Assembly (NCBI GenBank): GCA_963723965.1
Contig: CAVRSV010000010.1
Span: 124,001 to 188,000 of the forward strand
DNA: 64,000 nucleotides
Direction of reading: 5' to 3'
DNA from: JARRKC01 sp963723965
GTDB taxonomy: Bacteria > Acidobacteriota > UBA6911 > RPQK01 > JAPXNP01
The notes below the pieces were generated by a model that ran no database searches, had not been told where the DNA came from, and worked only from the letters and a program-made list of their open reading frames with translations. Below are positions 29,983-38,854 of this stretch, piece after piece. The translations under genes were made by a program, and so were the position numbers. Position 1 is the first letter of the stretch. Every line of letters starts with the position of its first letter.

Positions 29983-31395
29983 TCAGTGGTGCAGGTAGAT
30001 CTCCCAGCCGAGGTATTTGGTCGCGGCCTCGTGGAAGATGTGCGCAACGGATGAGAGGTTGGCGGCCACGTGGTGCTCGAACCCGTTCTCGCAAATGAAG
30101 TGAAGCAGTTCCTGGAGATCCGGGATTTCCGCGACGCCAAAGCCGCCGAAGGTCTTCAGCGGGTCATCGGTAAACCGTCCCTGCCCGACATAGCCGCAGA
30201 TCAGACCGTTCATTTCGTCCGTCGAAATGCGCGCATAGGTCATCCGCGCGGGTTTCACCCGGCCCACCATGGTGCCGTAAGTGCCTTCCTTGCCGACCGA
30301 TCCGGCGATGATCTCCTGGTAGTCCATGACGACGTCGTCGAAGAAGTGCTTGGGCAGATTCGAGCAATGGAAACAGACGGTCTTGTTCGGGTCGTCCCCG
30401 TAGTTGTTGTTCCAGTCGAGCAGTGCGCTCGGCGTCCCGCTCGCAAGTTGCAGCCCGTACATGGCCACCACGCCGCACACGTCGACCTCACACGCGGCCG
30501 GAAGCAGCGAGTTGCTCATCATGCTCATCATGGTGCAGGGCACGACGCCGTAGTACTGCTCGATCGCCGTCCAGCACTGGACGGCGCTCATGTCGACCTC
30601 GACCTCCTGCATCCACTCCTCGACCACCGCGGCCAGCTTGGCGATCTTCATCAGAGAAGCGTCGGGCACCCCCTGCGTGGGCACGTAGTTCCGAATTTCC
30701 TCGAGCTTCTGCTGAACCGGGGCATCCGAATCCGACCGCTTCTCGATACGACCCAGAATCTCCGACAGATCGACCGTCTCGACACCGATGCCCGAGGCCT
30801 CGAGCAGCTTCTCGCTGTAGCGCACGGTATTGAAGGCGGCCGGTCGGGCGCCGATGGCACCGATCCGCGCCTTGGCCAGTCCTCCTGCTACCCGACAGAC
30901 TCCGGAGAACCAGTCCAAATCCGAACGGAATTCCTCGGAGTCCGGCGCCACCGTATGGGAACGAGTCAGGGAAAAAGGGATCCCGTACTGGCGGAGGTTA
31001 TTGCACACCGACATCTTCCCGCAGAAGCTGTCGCGGCGATGCTGGATGGTCATCTGGCCGGCCGAGTCCGGGGTGGCCTGGACCAGAACGGGGACATCGA
31101 GTCCCGACAACCTCAGGGTCTCGGCGACGCCGCGCTCATCACCAAAGTTCGGCAGTGTGACGATGATGCCATCGATTTCATCCCGATGCTGCTTGAAGAG
31201 GTCCGCACACTTCCGGGCCTCGGCCCGGGTCTCGACGGCTCCGAACTTCGTGTCCTGCGGGCCCAGACAAACGACCTTGACACCGGCTTTCTCCAGAATC
31301 CGGATCATCTCCGCACGGCCCTCTTCTGCCAACTGATCCGGAAAGAAACCTCGATTCCCTACAATCACGCCCATCGTCATCTGCTTGTTCGTCAT
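29983..31395 (-). CDS. L-fucose/L-arabinose isomerase family protein (probable L-arabinose isomerase)
   Basis: 470 residues of the FucI-like sugar isomerase family (COG2407), not the classical AraA family. The probable Mn2+ ligands are Glu in LLPAACEVDVCG, Asp in ALLDWNNNYGDD and a His in CENGFEHHVA. It is transcribed with ribulokinase (14-base gap) and lies opposite araD, so the likely reaction is L-arabinose to L-ribulose, replacing AraA. L-fucose or D-arabinose are alternatives on family grounds; the nearby AraD-type epimerase, not a fuculose-phosphate aldolase, argues for L-arabinose. AAGGAG precedes the ATG. No AraC or AraR regulator and no sugar transporter are nearby. Confidence 0.9.
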   Translation of the reverse strand: MTNKQMTMGVIVGNRGFFPDQLAEEGRAEMIRILEKAGVKVVCLGPQDTKFGAVETRAEARKCADLFKQHRDEIDGIIVTLPNFGDERGVAETLRLSGLDVPVLVQATPDSAGQMTIQHRRDSFCGKMSVCNNLRQYGIPFSLTRSHTVAPDSEEFRSDLDWFSGVCRVAGGLAKARIGAIGARPAAFNTVRYSEKLLEASGIGVETVDLSEILGRIEKRSDSDAPVQQKLEEIRNYVPTQGVPDASLMKIAKLAAVVEEWMQEVEVDMSAVQCWTAIEQYYGVVPCTMMSMMSNSLLPAACEVDVCGVVAMYGLQLASGTPSALLDWNNNYGDDPNKTVCFHCSNLPKHFFDDVVMDYQEIIAGSVGKEGTYGTMVGRVKPARMTYARISTDEMNGLICGYVGQGRFTDDPLKTFGGFGVAEIPDLQELLHFICENGFEHHVAANLSSVAHIFHEAATKYLGWEIYLHH

Positions 31396-31564
31396 CTTTA
31401 TCTCCTTCGTTCCGTCGTTCCGTCGTCAAACGTGTAGCACTCTAACCCGAGATTCCGAAAAATGAAACGCCGCGTCCCAACCTTCCGACGGTTCGCCGGC
31501 GGGGTGCACCCCGGAAGCCGGACGAATGGCGGCGGCCGCGGCCATCGCCCAGAGGGAATCTCCG

Positions 31565-32002
31565 CTAGTAGGTGAAACGCAGAATGAGCCAGCCCAGGAT
31601 CACGGCACCCAGGACGATGAGGAGAGTCACGAGCCAACCGGGGCAAAGGGAGGGCTCCGAGGCGGCTCCCCACCCCCCGAAGCGCAGCTTCTGCAGGTCG
31701 TCGGGCCCGAGCCCGTCGGCGAGGGGGAGCGGCTGTGAGTCCGGCTCCAGACGGACCAGGCGGGGCAGCAGCGCCGCCACCAGGATCAGGATCAGCCCCA
31801 GCGTGGCACTGTACCAGGGATGGTTTCGGGACAGGACGACCACCACCGCCAGGCAGACCACCAGGAACAGGACGAAGAGTATCTGAAAGTAGAACAGCGA
31901 TACGGTCGGTCGAAACTCCGCCCCGCAGCGCGGACATCGGAGGCGACGGGCAAAAGGTCCCCTCCAGAGTCGTGCCTTACAGACCGGACAAATGTGCGTC
32001 AT
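31565..32002 (-). CDS. Zinc-ribbon membrane protein of unknown function
   Basis: 145 residues. The N-terminus is a zinc ribbon (CPVC at residues 5-8 and CPRC at about 23-26). Two adjacent transmembrane helices follow (about 34-57 and 66-85), then a soluble stretch of about 35 residues, then a C-terminal helix (LVTLLIVLGAVILGWLIL). No enzyme motif is seen. It sits ten bases after the beta-lactamase-like gene on the same strand and is probably translated from the same message. Confidence 0.75.
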   Translation of the reverse strand: MTHICPVCKARLWRGPFARRLRCPRCGAEFRPTVSLFYFQILFVLFLVVCLAVVVVLSRNHPWYSATLGLILILVAALLPRLVRLEPDSQPLPLADGLGPDDLQKLRFGGWGAASEPSLCPGWLVTLLIVLGAVILGWLILRFTY

Positions 32003-32011
32003 CGACCGTCC

Positions 32012-33256
32012 TCAATACCCCTGATAGAAAAGAGTCCGGGGAATTCGAACGTCCAGGAGCGATGCGGCGACAACCGAGGCCACTTTGCTCCGCAATGCCA
32101 CGACGTCTCCCTCTCCGTTGGGATGAAGCCGGCTCGTGAACAGAATCACGATCGTCTCGGTAAACGGGTCCAACCAGACCGAAGTGCCCGTAAAACCGGT
32201 GTGCCCGTACGAACCGGTGGGAAAGAGATCGCCCCGGACCGTACTGAAACGGGTCTCGATGTCGAACCCGACACCCCTCCAGTCGGGGCTCGACCGGATT
32301 TCCTGCGGCGTCGACATCTTGAGGGCTCCCAGAGGAGAGAGGATCCGCGCCCCGCGGTAATCGCCGCCGTTGAGGAGCATCTGGGCCCAGATCGCGACGT
32401 CGTCGACCGTTGAAAACACCCCCGCATTCCCGGCCACACCCCCCATCCGGGCGGAGGTCGGGTCGTGGACCTGGCCCCGGAGCATCTCACCGTCACGAAG
32501 AATCGTCGGAACCAGCCGCTGCGCCTTCTCGGGACCGGGAAGGAATCCCGTGTCAACCATGCCGAGAGGCCTGAAAATGCGTTCGGCGGCAAACTGGTCG
32601 AGCCCCATCCCGGAAACCTGGTGCACCACCTCACCAAGCAGGATGTAGTTGATGTCGCTGTAGATGAACTGCGTGCCCGGCTCGGAGACCAGCCGCTCCC
32701 GGCAGGCCAGGTCGATCGCCTTCTTGTAGCCCTGCCATTTCGGAACCATGTCCAGATCGGGCCGCAGGCCGGAGTGATGGGTCAACAGGTGCAGCAGGGT
32801 CACCTTTTCCTTCCCCCGCCGGGCGAACGGTGGGATGAATTCGCTGACCGGCTGATTCAGGGCAATCTTGCCTTCTTCGACAAGGATCATGATCGAGGTG
32901 GCCGTCGCCAGCACCTTGGTCAGTGAAGCGATATCGAAGATCGAGTCCACCGTCATGGGCTCCTCGGTCGGCTCCTTCGCACGCAACCCAAATGCTTTGC
33001 GATAGACGGTCTTGCCTCGCCGGGCAACGAGCATGACGGCGCCGGGGATCTTGCCCTCTTCGATGGCGGTCCGGATAACGCCGTCGAGCCGGCCCAACCG
33101 CTCGGGAGAGATTCCCAGTTCCGCCGGCTGGCCCTCCGGCAGGCTCTCACCGCGAGCCGCCGGGGGAATCGAGAAGATCAACAAAAGGCAAGACAGGAGG
33201 AGACTTCTTGCCCAGCGAGACGGACGACGTGAGAGCGGATGGGAGTCACGAAACAT
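32012..33256 (-). CDS. Secreted class C beta-lactamase-like serine hydrolase
   Basis: 414 residues: a signal peptide (LLLSCLLLIFSIPPAARG) followed by a beta-lactamase/transpeptidase-like domain. The active site is S-L-T-K at 111-114 with Ser111 the nucleophile. The second motif is Tyr199-Ser-Asp201 where YxN is usual, and the third is HTG in GHTGFTG. Members include esterases, D-amino peptidases and penicillin-binding-like enzymes, so resistance cannot be inferred. A NamZ-like muramidase lies within 4 kb, and homologues of the two are often neighbours, so a cell-wall role is reasonable. Confidence 0.9.
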   Translation of the reverse strand: MFRDSHPLSRRPSRWARSLLLSCLLLIFSIPPAARGESLPEGQPAELGISPERLGRLDGVIRTAIEEGKIPGAVMLVARRGKTVYRKAFGLRAKEPTEEPMTVDSIFDIASLTKVLATATSIMILVEEGKIALNQPVSEFIPPFARRGKEKVTLLHLLTHHSGLRPDLDMVPKWQGYKKAIDLACRERLVSEPGTQFIYSDINYILLGEVVHQVSGMGLDQFAAERIFRPLGMVDTGFLPGPEKAQRLVPTILRDGEMLRGQVHDPTSARMGGVAGNAGVFSTVDDVAIWAQMLLNGGDYRGARILSPLGALKMSTPQEIRSSPDWRGVGFDIETRFSTVRGDLFPTGSYGHTGFTGTSVWLDPFTETIVILFTSRLHPNGEGDVVALRSKVASVVAASLLDVRIPRTLFYQGY

Positions 33257-33319
33257 TTCGACTCACATTCTACCCGCTTTCCCCGAAGCGTTCTGGAACG
33301 GATCGGCCGGCTGATCGCA

Positions 33320-34426
33320 TCAAGGCCGGGTAGACAATTCGACTCCCTTCACCGGCTCCGGAGACGGCGGGGGCAGAAGGCGCACCAGGGCCATGCCGTC
33401 AGGCTCCCGGCCGGTGGGATAGCGCCCTGCGATCGTCCAATTCTCCGTGTCGATGGCGGTCACCAGGTCCGCGTTGCTGCAGGCGACGTAGGCGCGCCGA
33501 CCCCGCGGATCCGCCACGATCCCGATGGGCACCGGGCTCAGCTCGAGATTCTGAAAGGGGCCCTTCCGTTCGTCTGGAGTCAGGGCCATGGGAATCCGGG
33601 TCAGCTCGCGGCGCTCCTCGACCGAAAAGACCGCCAGGTCGCCGGACTGGGAGTTCGAGACCATCACCCTCGTCCCGTCCGGCGTGAATCGAACCCGAAT
33701 GGGCGAACCGGGACAGGGCACCTTATCGATGATCTCGAGCGCAGCGGTATCGACGATCAACAGCTCATCGGCCCGGCGGTTCGCCAGCCAGAGCTGCTTG
33801 CCGTCGGGTGACAGGTCGAGACCCTCGACGCCCTCGCCGACGGGCAGATTCGCCACCAGGCGACTGTCGTCGATATCCAGGACCGAGATCGTTCCACTGC
33901 GGATGTTCGAGACATAGACGCGTTTCTCGTCCGGACTGAGGACGAGCATATGGGAGAGCTTCTGGGTCGTCGGAATGGCCTTGTCGATCTTGCCCGTTCG
34001 AACGTTCACGACGAGGACCATCTGGCTGTCTTCAGCGGTGACCGCCACCCGATCGCCGTCGCGAAAGTACTGGATCCCATGCGGCCTGCGAAACCTGCCC
34101 AAGGGAATCGTGCGGCTGACACGCATCCTTTTCAGATCAAGCACGGTGAGGCTGAATCCGGCGTTTTCCTGGGTTCCGTAATTGGTCGCCACCACCAGAC
34201 CGCCCGCGGAGTCACCGGCCGCTTCGTGAGGAGCCACTCCAGTCACCAACGTTCCCTTCCGTTGACCCGTCTCGACATCGATCACGGTGGCCGTATGCGC
34301 CGCCTTGTTCAACACAACCAACAACTCCTGGGGCCGGGGCGGCTCCGGTGTCGAACAGCCGAAGGAAAGAAACAGGAGGGCCCAAGCCAATCCCAGGGCG
34401 TGACGTCCACTTCGTTCCCAACTCAC
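33320..34426 (-). CDS. YncE-like beta-propeller lipoprotein
   Basis: 368 residues. A lipoprotein signal ends in LLFLSFGC, with Cys24 the lipidation site. Seven or so 40-residue blades of the YVTN/YncE type follow, each with the pattern of a V-D-x-x-x-G strand pair (VIDVETGQ, VVNVRTGK, VLDIDDSR, IVDTAALE). Such propellers bind ligands or partners in the periplasm or at the outer membrane; no specific partner can be named. It starts with GTG and has only a weak AGG ribosome site. It diverges from the M32 carboxypeptidase gene across a 71-bp spacer. Confidence 0.82.
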   Translation of the reverse strand: MSWERSGRHALGLAWALLFLSFGCSTPEPPRPQELLVVLNKAAHTATVIDVETGQRKGTLVTGVAPHEAAGDSAGGLVVATNYGTQENAGFSLTVLDLKRMRVSRTIPLGRFRRPHGIQYFRDGDRVAVTAEDSQMVLVVNVRTGKIDKAIPTTQKLSHMLVLSPDEKRVYVSNIRSGTISVLDIDDSRLVANLPVGEGVEGLDLSPDGKQLWLANRRADELLIVDTAALEIIDKVPCPGSPIRVRFTPDGTRVMVSNSQSGDLAVFSVEERRELTRIPMALTPDERKGPFQNLELSPVPIGIVADPRGRRAYVACSNADLVTAIDTENWTIAGRYPTGREPDGMALVRLLPPPSPEPVKGVELSTRP

Positions 34427-34432
34427 GCCTAA

Positions 34433-34444
34433 TAAGGTACCTTA
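34433..34444. promoter_or_regulatory. 12-bp perfect palindrome between divergent genes
   Basis: TAAGGTACCTTA lies in the 71-bp spacer shared by the propeller lipoprotein (minus strand) and the carboxypeptidase (plus strand), only seven bases from the lipoprotein start. Its AT content stands out. It could be an operator for one or both genes. Confidence 0.35.
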
Positions 34445-34497
34445 ATCGGTAGCCGAGCGGTCGTGGGAACGGAGCGTCCGCTCGAGTCGAGGCAGCA

Positions 34498-35988
34498 ATG
34501 GAGCGATTCGAGTTCTATCGTCAAAGGGCGGAAGAACTGGCCCACCTCAACAGCGTACTGGCCGCTCTGGCGTGGGATCAGGAAGTCATGATGCCGCCGC
34601 AGGGAGTCGAACACCGAGCGAGTCTGCGCTCCACGGTGGCGGCCATCTATCACCAGCATCTCTGCGACCCGCAACTGGGAGAGGCGCTCGAGACACTCTC
34701 GGAGGAGGAACGACCTCCCCTCGAGCAGGCGGGGATCCGCGAGCTTCGTCGAAAAAGGGAGCGGGCGGTGCGGGTTCCCGAATCCCTCGTCCGTGAGATC
34801 ACGGAAGTATGCGCGCTCGCCTACGAACACTGGGTCCAGGCTCGACTGGAAAGCCGCTTCTCCCGTTTCGCGCCCTGGCTGGAGAAGATCCTGGTTCTGA
34901 AACGACAGGAGGCCCAATGCCTGGCCCTCGAGGGCGCCGGATACGACGCCTTGCTCGACGAATTCGAGCCGGGTGCCACCAGCGCCGCACTGCGCAGCTC
35001 CTTTTCCGAGATTCGGCCTCGCCTGAGTGGGCTGCTTCGGCGGATTCAGGCGTCAGCCCCGGCCGGGCGGGCTCGCTCTCTGGACGGCGAATTCCCCATC
35101 GAAGGACAGCGCCAGTTCGGCCGACGCGTCCTGACCGCGATGGGCTTCGACTGGACGGCGGGACGACTCGACGAATCGCCCCACCCCTTCTGTGTCGGCA
35201 TCACGCCCCGTGATGTGCGTCTGACCACACACTACAAGGTGGAGAACCTGACGCGCTCCCTGTTCGGGATGATTCACGAGGGAGGTCACGGCCTCTACGA
35301 ACAGGGCCTGAGTGCTCTCGAGTACGGCAACCCGGCGTGTGAAGCAACTTCGCTCGGAATTCATGAGTCGCAGTCGCGTCTGTGGGAGAACCTGGTGGCT
35401 CGCAGCCGAGCCTTCTGGACCTTCTGGTTCCCGGAGCTGCGTCGGAGTCTCCCGGGAGCCTTCGAGCACTTCGATCTCGATTCGTTCCTGCTCGCCGTCA
35501 ACCGGGTGGCGCCGACCCTGATCCGCATCGAGGCCGACGAAGTCACCTATGGGCTCCACATTATCCTGCGCTTCGAACTGGAACAGGATCTACTCGCCGG
35601 CAATCTGGAGGTCGCCGAACTCCCTACGGTCTGGGACGACCGCATGGAGGAGTATGTCGGAATTCGACCGGCCAACGAAGCGAACGGCGTCCTCCAGGAC
35701 ACTCACTGGTCGCAGGGCCTCATCGGTTACTTCCCCACTTATCTCCTGGGGAACATGTATGCCGCCCAGTTCTTCCGCCGGGCCGGCGGCGAGATCCCTG
35801 ACCTGCAGGAGCAGATCTCCCGCGGTGAGTTGCAACCGCTGAGGCAATGGTTGCGCACGCGGATCCATTGTGTGGGAAAGACCCGATCGGCCGACGAGCT
35901 GGTGCGTGAGATCACTGGCGCGCCGCTCCGAGGAGAGTATTTCTTGAACTACCTCGAAACAAAGTTCGCGGAGATTTACGAATTGTGA
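34498..35988 (+). CDS. Carboxypeptidase M32 (Taq-type)
   Basis: A 496-residue metallocarboxypeptidase that removes C-terminal residues from peptides in the cytoplasm. The zinc motif HEGGH is at 260-264, and the third ligand is Glu290 in GIHESQSRLWEN. The length and mostly helical sequence fit the Thermus aquaticus enzyme family (about 500). GAGG lies six bases before the ATG. The following NamZ-like gene begins inside its stop codon (GTGA overlap), so both are probably made from one message. Confidence 0.95.
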   Translation: MERFEFYRQRAEELAHLNSVLAALAWDQEVMMPPQGVEHRASLRSTVAAIYHQHLCDPQLGEALETLSEEERPPLEQAGIRELRRKRERAVRVPESLVREITEVCALAYEHWVQARLESRFSRFAPWLEKILVLKRQEAQCLALEGAGYDALLDEFEPGATSAALRSSFSEIRPRLSGLLRRIQASAPAGRARSLDGEFPIEGQRQFGRRVLTAMGFDWTAGRLDESPHPFCVGITPRDVRLTTHYKVENLTRSLFGMIHEGGHGLYEQGLSALEYGNPACEATSLGIHESQSRLWENLVARSRAFWTFWFPELRRSLPGAFEHFDLDSFLLAVNRVAPTLIRIEADEVTYGLHIILRFELEQDLLAGNLEVAELPTVWDDRMEEYVGIRPANEANGVLQDTHWSQGLIGYFPTYLLGNMYAAQFFRRAGGEIPDLQEQISRGELQPLRQWLRTRIHCVGKTRSADELVREITGAPLRGEYFLNYLETKFAEIYEL

Positions 35989-37265
35989 AGGGATCGGCAA
36001 AGGCGAGGGCGGGGCAGTGCGTCGGAACGGCGGGCATCCGCCAGGGTGCGGTGAAAGGAAATGGCTGGGGGTGCCGCTTCGCCTGGTGCCTCCTGCTGCT
36101 GCTCGTCTGGGGTTGCGATGAACCGCCCCGACTCGAGAGGTTCCAGACTGGCGCAGACCAGGTGTTCGACGAACCCTACATTTCCTGGATTCGTGGCAAG
36201 AAGGTCGGCCTGATCACCAACCAGACCGGCGTGACCGAGGGGCTCAAACCGGTCTCGGAACTCTTGGCGGAAAGCAAGGAAGTTCAGCTGACGACCCTGT
36301 TCGCGCCGGAACATGGCCTCTACGGCCAGGAGCCGGCGGGGGCGAACGTCCCCAACCAGCCGCACGTCTATAGTCTCTACGGCAACGGGACGGGCCACGT
36401 CCTCACCCCGGAGATGCTCAAGGACGTGGAAGTTCTGATCTTCGACGTCCAGGATGTGGGAGCTCGCTTCTATACCTACATCTCCACCATGAACGAGGCG
36501 ATGGCGACGGCGGCCCAGATGCGGATCCCATTCCTCGTGCTCGACCGCCCGGATCCCATCGACGGTTCCCGCGTCGAGGGCCCGGTCCTGGAGAAGATCT
36601 TTCGATCCTTCGTCGGGACCCACTGGATTCCCATTCGCTACGGAATGACACCCGGCGAGCTGGCTCGCCTGCTCAAGGCTGAGCGCGGCCTCGACCTGGT
36701 GCTCTGGGTCGTACCTTTGAAGGGCTGGAGGCGGGCCTCGTATTACGAATCCACGGGCCGACAGTGGATCCCCCCGTCACCCAACATGCCCACCGTCTTC
36801 ACGGCAGTGGTCTATCCGGGGACCTGCCTGATCGAAGGTACGAACCTGTCCGAGGGCCGGGGGACCACCCGTCCCTTCGAACTCATCGGCGCCCCGTGGC
36901 TGAACGCCGATGTGCTGGCCGTGCTCCTGAACAATGACAATCTGCCCGGCGTCCGATTTCGAGCACAGCCCTTCACACCCAGCTTTTCGAAGTACCAGGG
37001 AGAGACCTGCCAGGGGATCCAGATTCACGTCCTCGACCGGGATCAGTTTCGACCGATCGAGACCGCCCTCTACATCATTCGGGAGGTGCTCAACCTGCAT
37101 CCGAATGAATTCCGCTTCCAGAACGAGACCTTCGACCGGCTGGCCGGGAACAGCTGGATTCGGCGCATGCTCACCGAGAGCCGCGCCGTCGAGGCCGTCG
37201 CCAACCGCTGGCAGCCCGAACTGAACGACTTCAAGAAACGGCGCCAGCAGTACCTGCTCTACTGA
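35985..37265 (+). CDS. NamZ-type exo-N-acetylmuramidase (DUF1343), lipoprotein
   Basis: 426 residues. The N-terminal signal ends in a lipobox LLLLLVWGC, so the protein is probably anchored in the periplasm. The rest is the DUF1343/NamZ domain: KKVGLITNQTGVTE, LFAPEHGLYGQEPAGA, DVQDVGARFYTYISTM, then GTNLSEGRGTTRPFEL. Family members cleave terminal N-acetylmuramic acid from peptidoglycan fragments during cell-wall recycling. The GTG at 35985 overlaps the carboxypeptidase stop by four bases and has GGAG upstream; GTG 36051 would give a shorter, more usual signal peptide and is an alternative. Confidence 0.9.
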   Translation: MKGSAKARAGQCVGTAGIRQGAVKGNGWGCRFAWCLLLLLVWGCDEPPRLERFQTGADQVFDEPYISWIRGKKVGLITNQTGVTEGLKPVSELLAESKEVQLTTLFAPEHGLYGQEPAGANVPNQPHVYSLYGNGTGHVLTPEMLKDVEVLIFDVQDVGARFYTYISTMNEAMATAAQMRIPFLVLDRPDPIDGSRVEGPVLEKIFRSFVGTHWIPIRYGMTPGELARLLKAERGLDLVLWVVPLKGWRRASYYESTGRQWIPPSPNMPTVFTAVVYPGTCLIEGTNLSEGRGTTRPFELIGAPWLNADVLAVLLNNDNLPGVRFRAQPFTPSFSKYQGETCQGIQIHVLDRDQFRPIETALYIIREVLNLHPNEFRFQNETFDRLAGNSWIRRMLTESRAVEAVANRWQPELNDFKKRRQQYLLY

Positions 37266-37357
37266 TTTGAGATTGGAGATTTGAGATTTACGATTTGGAG
37301 GAGAACGCGCGAACCCTCCTCCAGATCGTAAATCTCAAATCTCCAATCTCAGATCTC
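37264..37357. terminator. Long imperfect inverted repeat between convergent genes
   Basis: A left arm (37264-37303) and right arm (37316-37357) of about 40 bases pair almost perfectly around a 12-base loop (AACGCGCGAACC). The arms contain GATTTGAGATT-type units, also repeated in direct orientation within each arm. It lies exactly between the convergent NamZ-like and TPR genes, so it probably works as a bidirectional terminator. The AT-rich composition is unlike the flanks. Confidence 0.85.
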
Positions 37358-37365
37358 ACATCCCC

Positions 37366-38769
37366 TCACTTCCTCTCCGCCTTCGCCCGGTACTCGTCCA
37401 GGAGCCGGTTGAATTCCGCGGTGTAGCGAATCGGATCGAACTCGCAGTGGACCGCCTGCAGCGCCTGCTCGACTGCCGGAACAAACTCACCGGGCGCCTT
37501 TTCGAAGGCCAGCGCAAGGTGATCCAGGGATTGCTCCTTCTCACCTCGCTGGGCGTACAGCGCGGCAAGACGGTAGTGGAGCCGGGCACTGTCCACACCA
37601 AGGCCGAAGGCCTTCACGTACTCCGGAAACGCGGCGTCCGGCTTGTCCAGCCGCTCCAGTACGGCGGCCAGGCGATAGTGCGCTTCCCCCGAGTCGGGGC
37701 GGATCTCAACGGCACGCCTCAATCTGTCCTGGGCTTCGTCGAGGCGTCCCAGGTTGATCAGGACGGAGCCTTCATTGAACAGAGAGTCGAAGTCCTTCGG
37801 ATCGTTGGCCAAGGCCTTCTGGTAGGCGGCCAGCGCTTCGTCGGTCCGGTGAAGCTGTGCGAGAACGTCGCCCAGATGTCCCCAGACCAGGGCATTCTTT
37901 GGGTCCTGCGCGAGGGCCTGTCGGAAGTAGGTCTCGGCTTCCTTCAGGCGACCCTGGGACTTGGCCACGACGCCCAGGTTGGCGATCGTCGAAGGCGGCA
38001 CCCCGTTCGCCCGCGAAATATACCGGGCCGCCTCCTCGAGCTGATCTCGATCCAGGAGCAGTTCCCCCAATTCCCGCGCCAGATCGGGATCGTCCGGCCG
38101 GATCTTTTCGGCAAGCCTCAGTTGTTCCAGCGCCTGATTGTCCCGGCCCTGTCGTCGCAGGACGATGCCCAGGTACAGGTGAGCTTGAAAGTCGTCCGGG
38201 AAGGCATCGAGAAACTTTCCATAGTCCCGGGCCGCGTCATCGAGACGGTCCAGATGATGCTCGCACAGGGCCATGCTGAAGTAGACCTCGACCGGCGAGG
38301 GATTCAACTTCAGGACCTGCTCATAGGCCCGGAGGGATTCCTGGTAGTGTTTCGCAGCGTACTCGAGGTCGCCCAGATCCTGCCAGAACAGAAAGTTGTC
38401 CGGATCGAGCTGGACGGCTTTGTTCAACGGTGCCCGCGCCTCGTCGGGGTGGCCCTGGTCGATCAGAATCCGGGCCTGCAGCCCATAGCCCCGGGCGTCT
38501 TGGGGGTCGAGCTCGATCAGTCGGCGACATTCGTCGAGGGCCTGCTCGGACTTTCCCTGACGACGATAGATGAGGGCGAGGTTGAAGCGGGCGGCGGCGA
38601 AGTCGGGGGCGAGTTCGACGGCCTTCTCGAAGTATTGGGCCTGCAGGTCCGAAAACTCCTGATCGGTTCCGATCAGACCTTCACCTTTGTGGAACCACGA
38701 CAGAGCTTCCGGGCTGATGTTTTGCGCGGTCTGGGACGACAGGAGGAGCAGCAGGATCAGAAATGACAT
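37366..38769 (-). CDS. Secreted tetratricopeptide repeat protein
   Basis: 467 residues: a short hydrophobic signal (MSFLILLLLLSSQTAQ), then about eleven 34-residue TPR units from residue 20 to 440, with the W/L-G-Y/A-F-A-P pattern (for example AAARFNLALIYRRQGKSEQA and ALVWGHLGDVLAQL). Such arrays are scaffolds for protein complexes. No catalytic domain is present. It is followed downstream only by the long inverted repeat. It starts 85 bases after the end of the SYLF gene on the same strand and may share its message. Confidence 0.88.
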   Translation of the reverse strand: MSFLILLLLLSSQTAQNISPEALSWFHKGEGLIGTDQEFSDLQAQYFEKAVELAPDFAAARFNLALIYRRQGKSEQALDECRRLIELDPQDARGYGLQARILIDQGHPDEARAPLNKAVQLDPDNFLFWQDLGDLEYAAKHYQESLRAYEQVLKLNPSPVEVYFSMALCEHHLDRLDDAARDYGKFLDAFPDDFQAHLYLGIVLRRQGRDNQALEQLRLAEKIRPDDPDLARELGELLLDRDQLEEAARYISRANGVPPSTIANLGVVAKSQGRLKEAETYFRQALAQDPKNALVWGHLGDVLAQLHRTDEALAAYQKALANDPKDFDSLFNEGSVLINLGRLDEAQDRLRRAVEIRPDSGEAHYRLAAVLERLDKPDAAFPEYVKAFGLGVDSARLHYRLAALYAQRGEKEQSLDHLALAFEKAPGEFVPAVEQALQAVHCEFDPIRYTAEFNRLLDEYRAKAERK

Positions 38770-38854
38770 CAGCTTCTACAGCCGGTTCCACCACCGGATG
38801 CAGCCCCCGAGGCTCGCCCGGGCGCATCCGCGGGCCGGCTCCTCGAGCGCTCGA

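Noticed and set aside
32012..33256. Calling the class C-like hydrolase an antibiotic resistance beta-lactamase
   Set aside because: The second motif is YSD instead of YxN and the family is dominated by esterases and peptidases; the context suggests cell-wall work.
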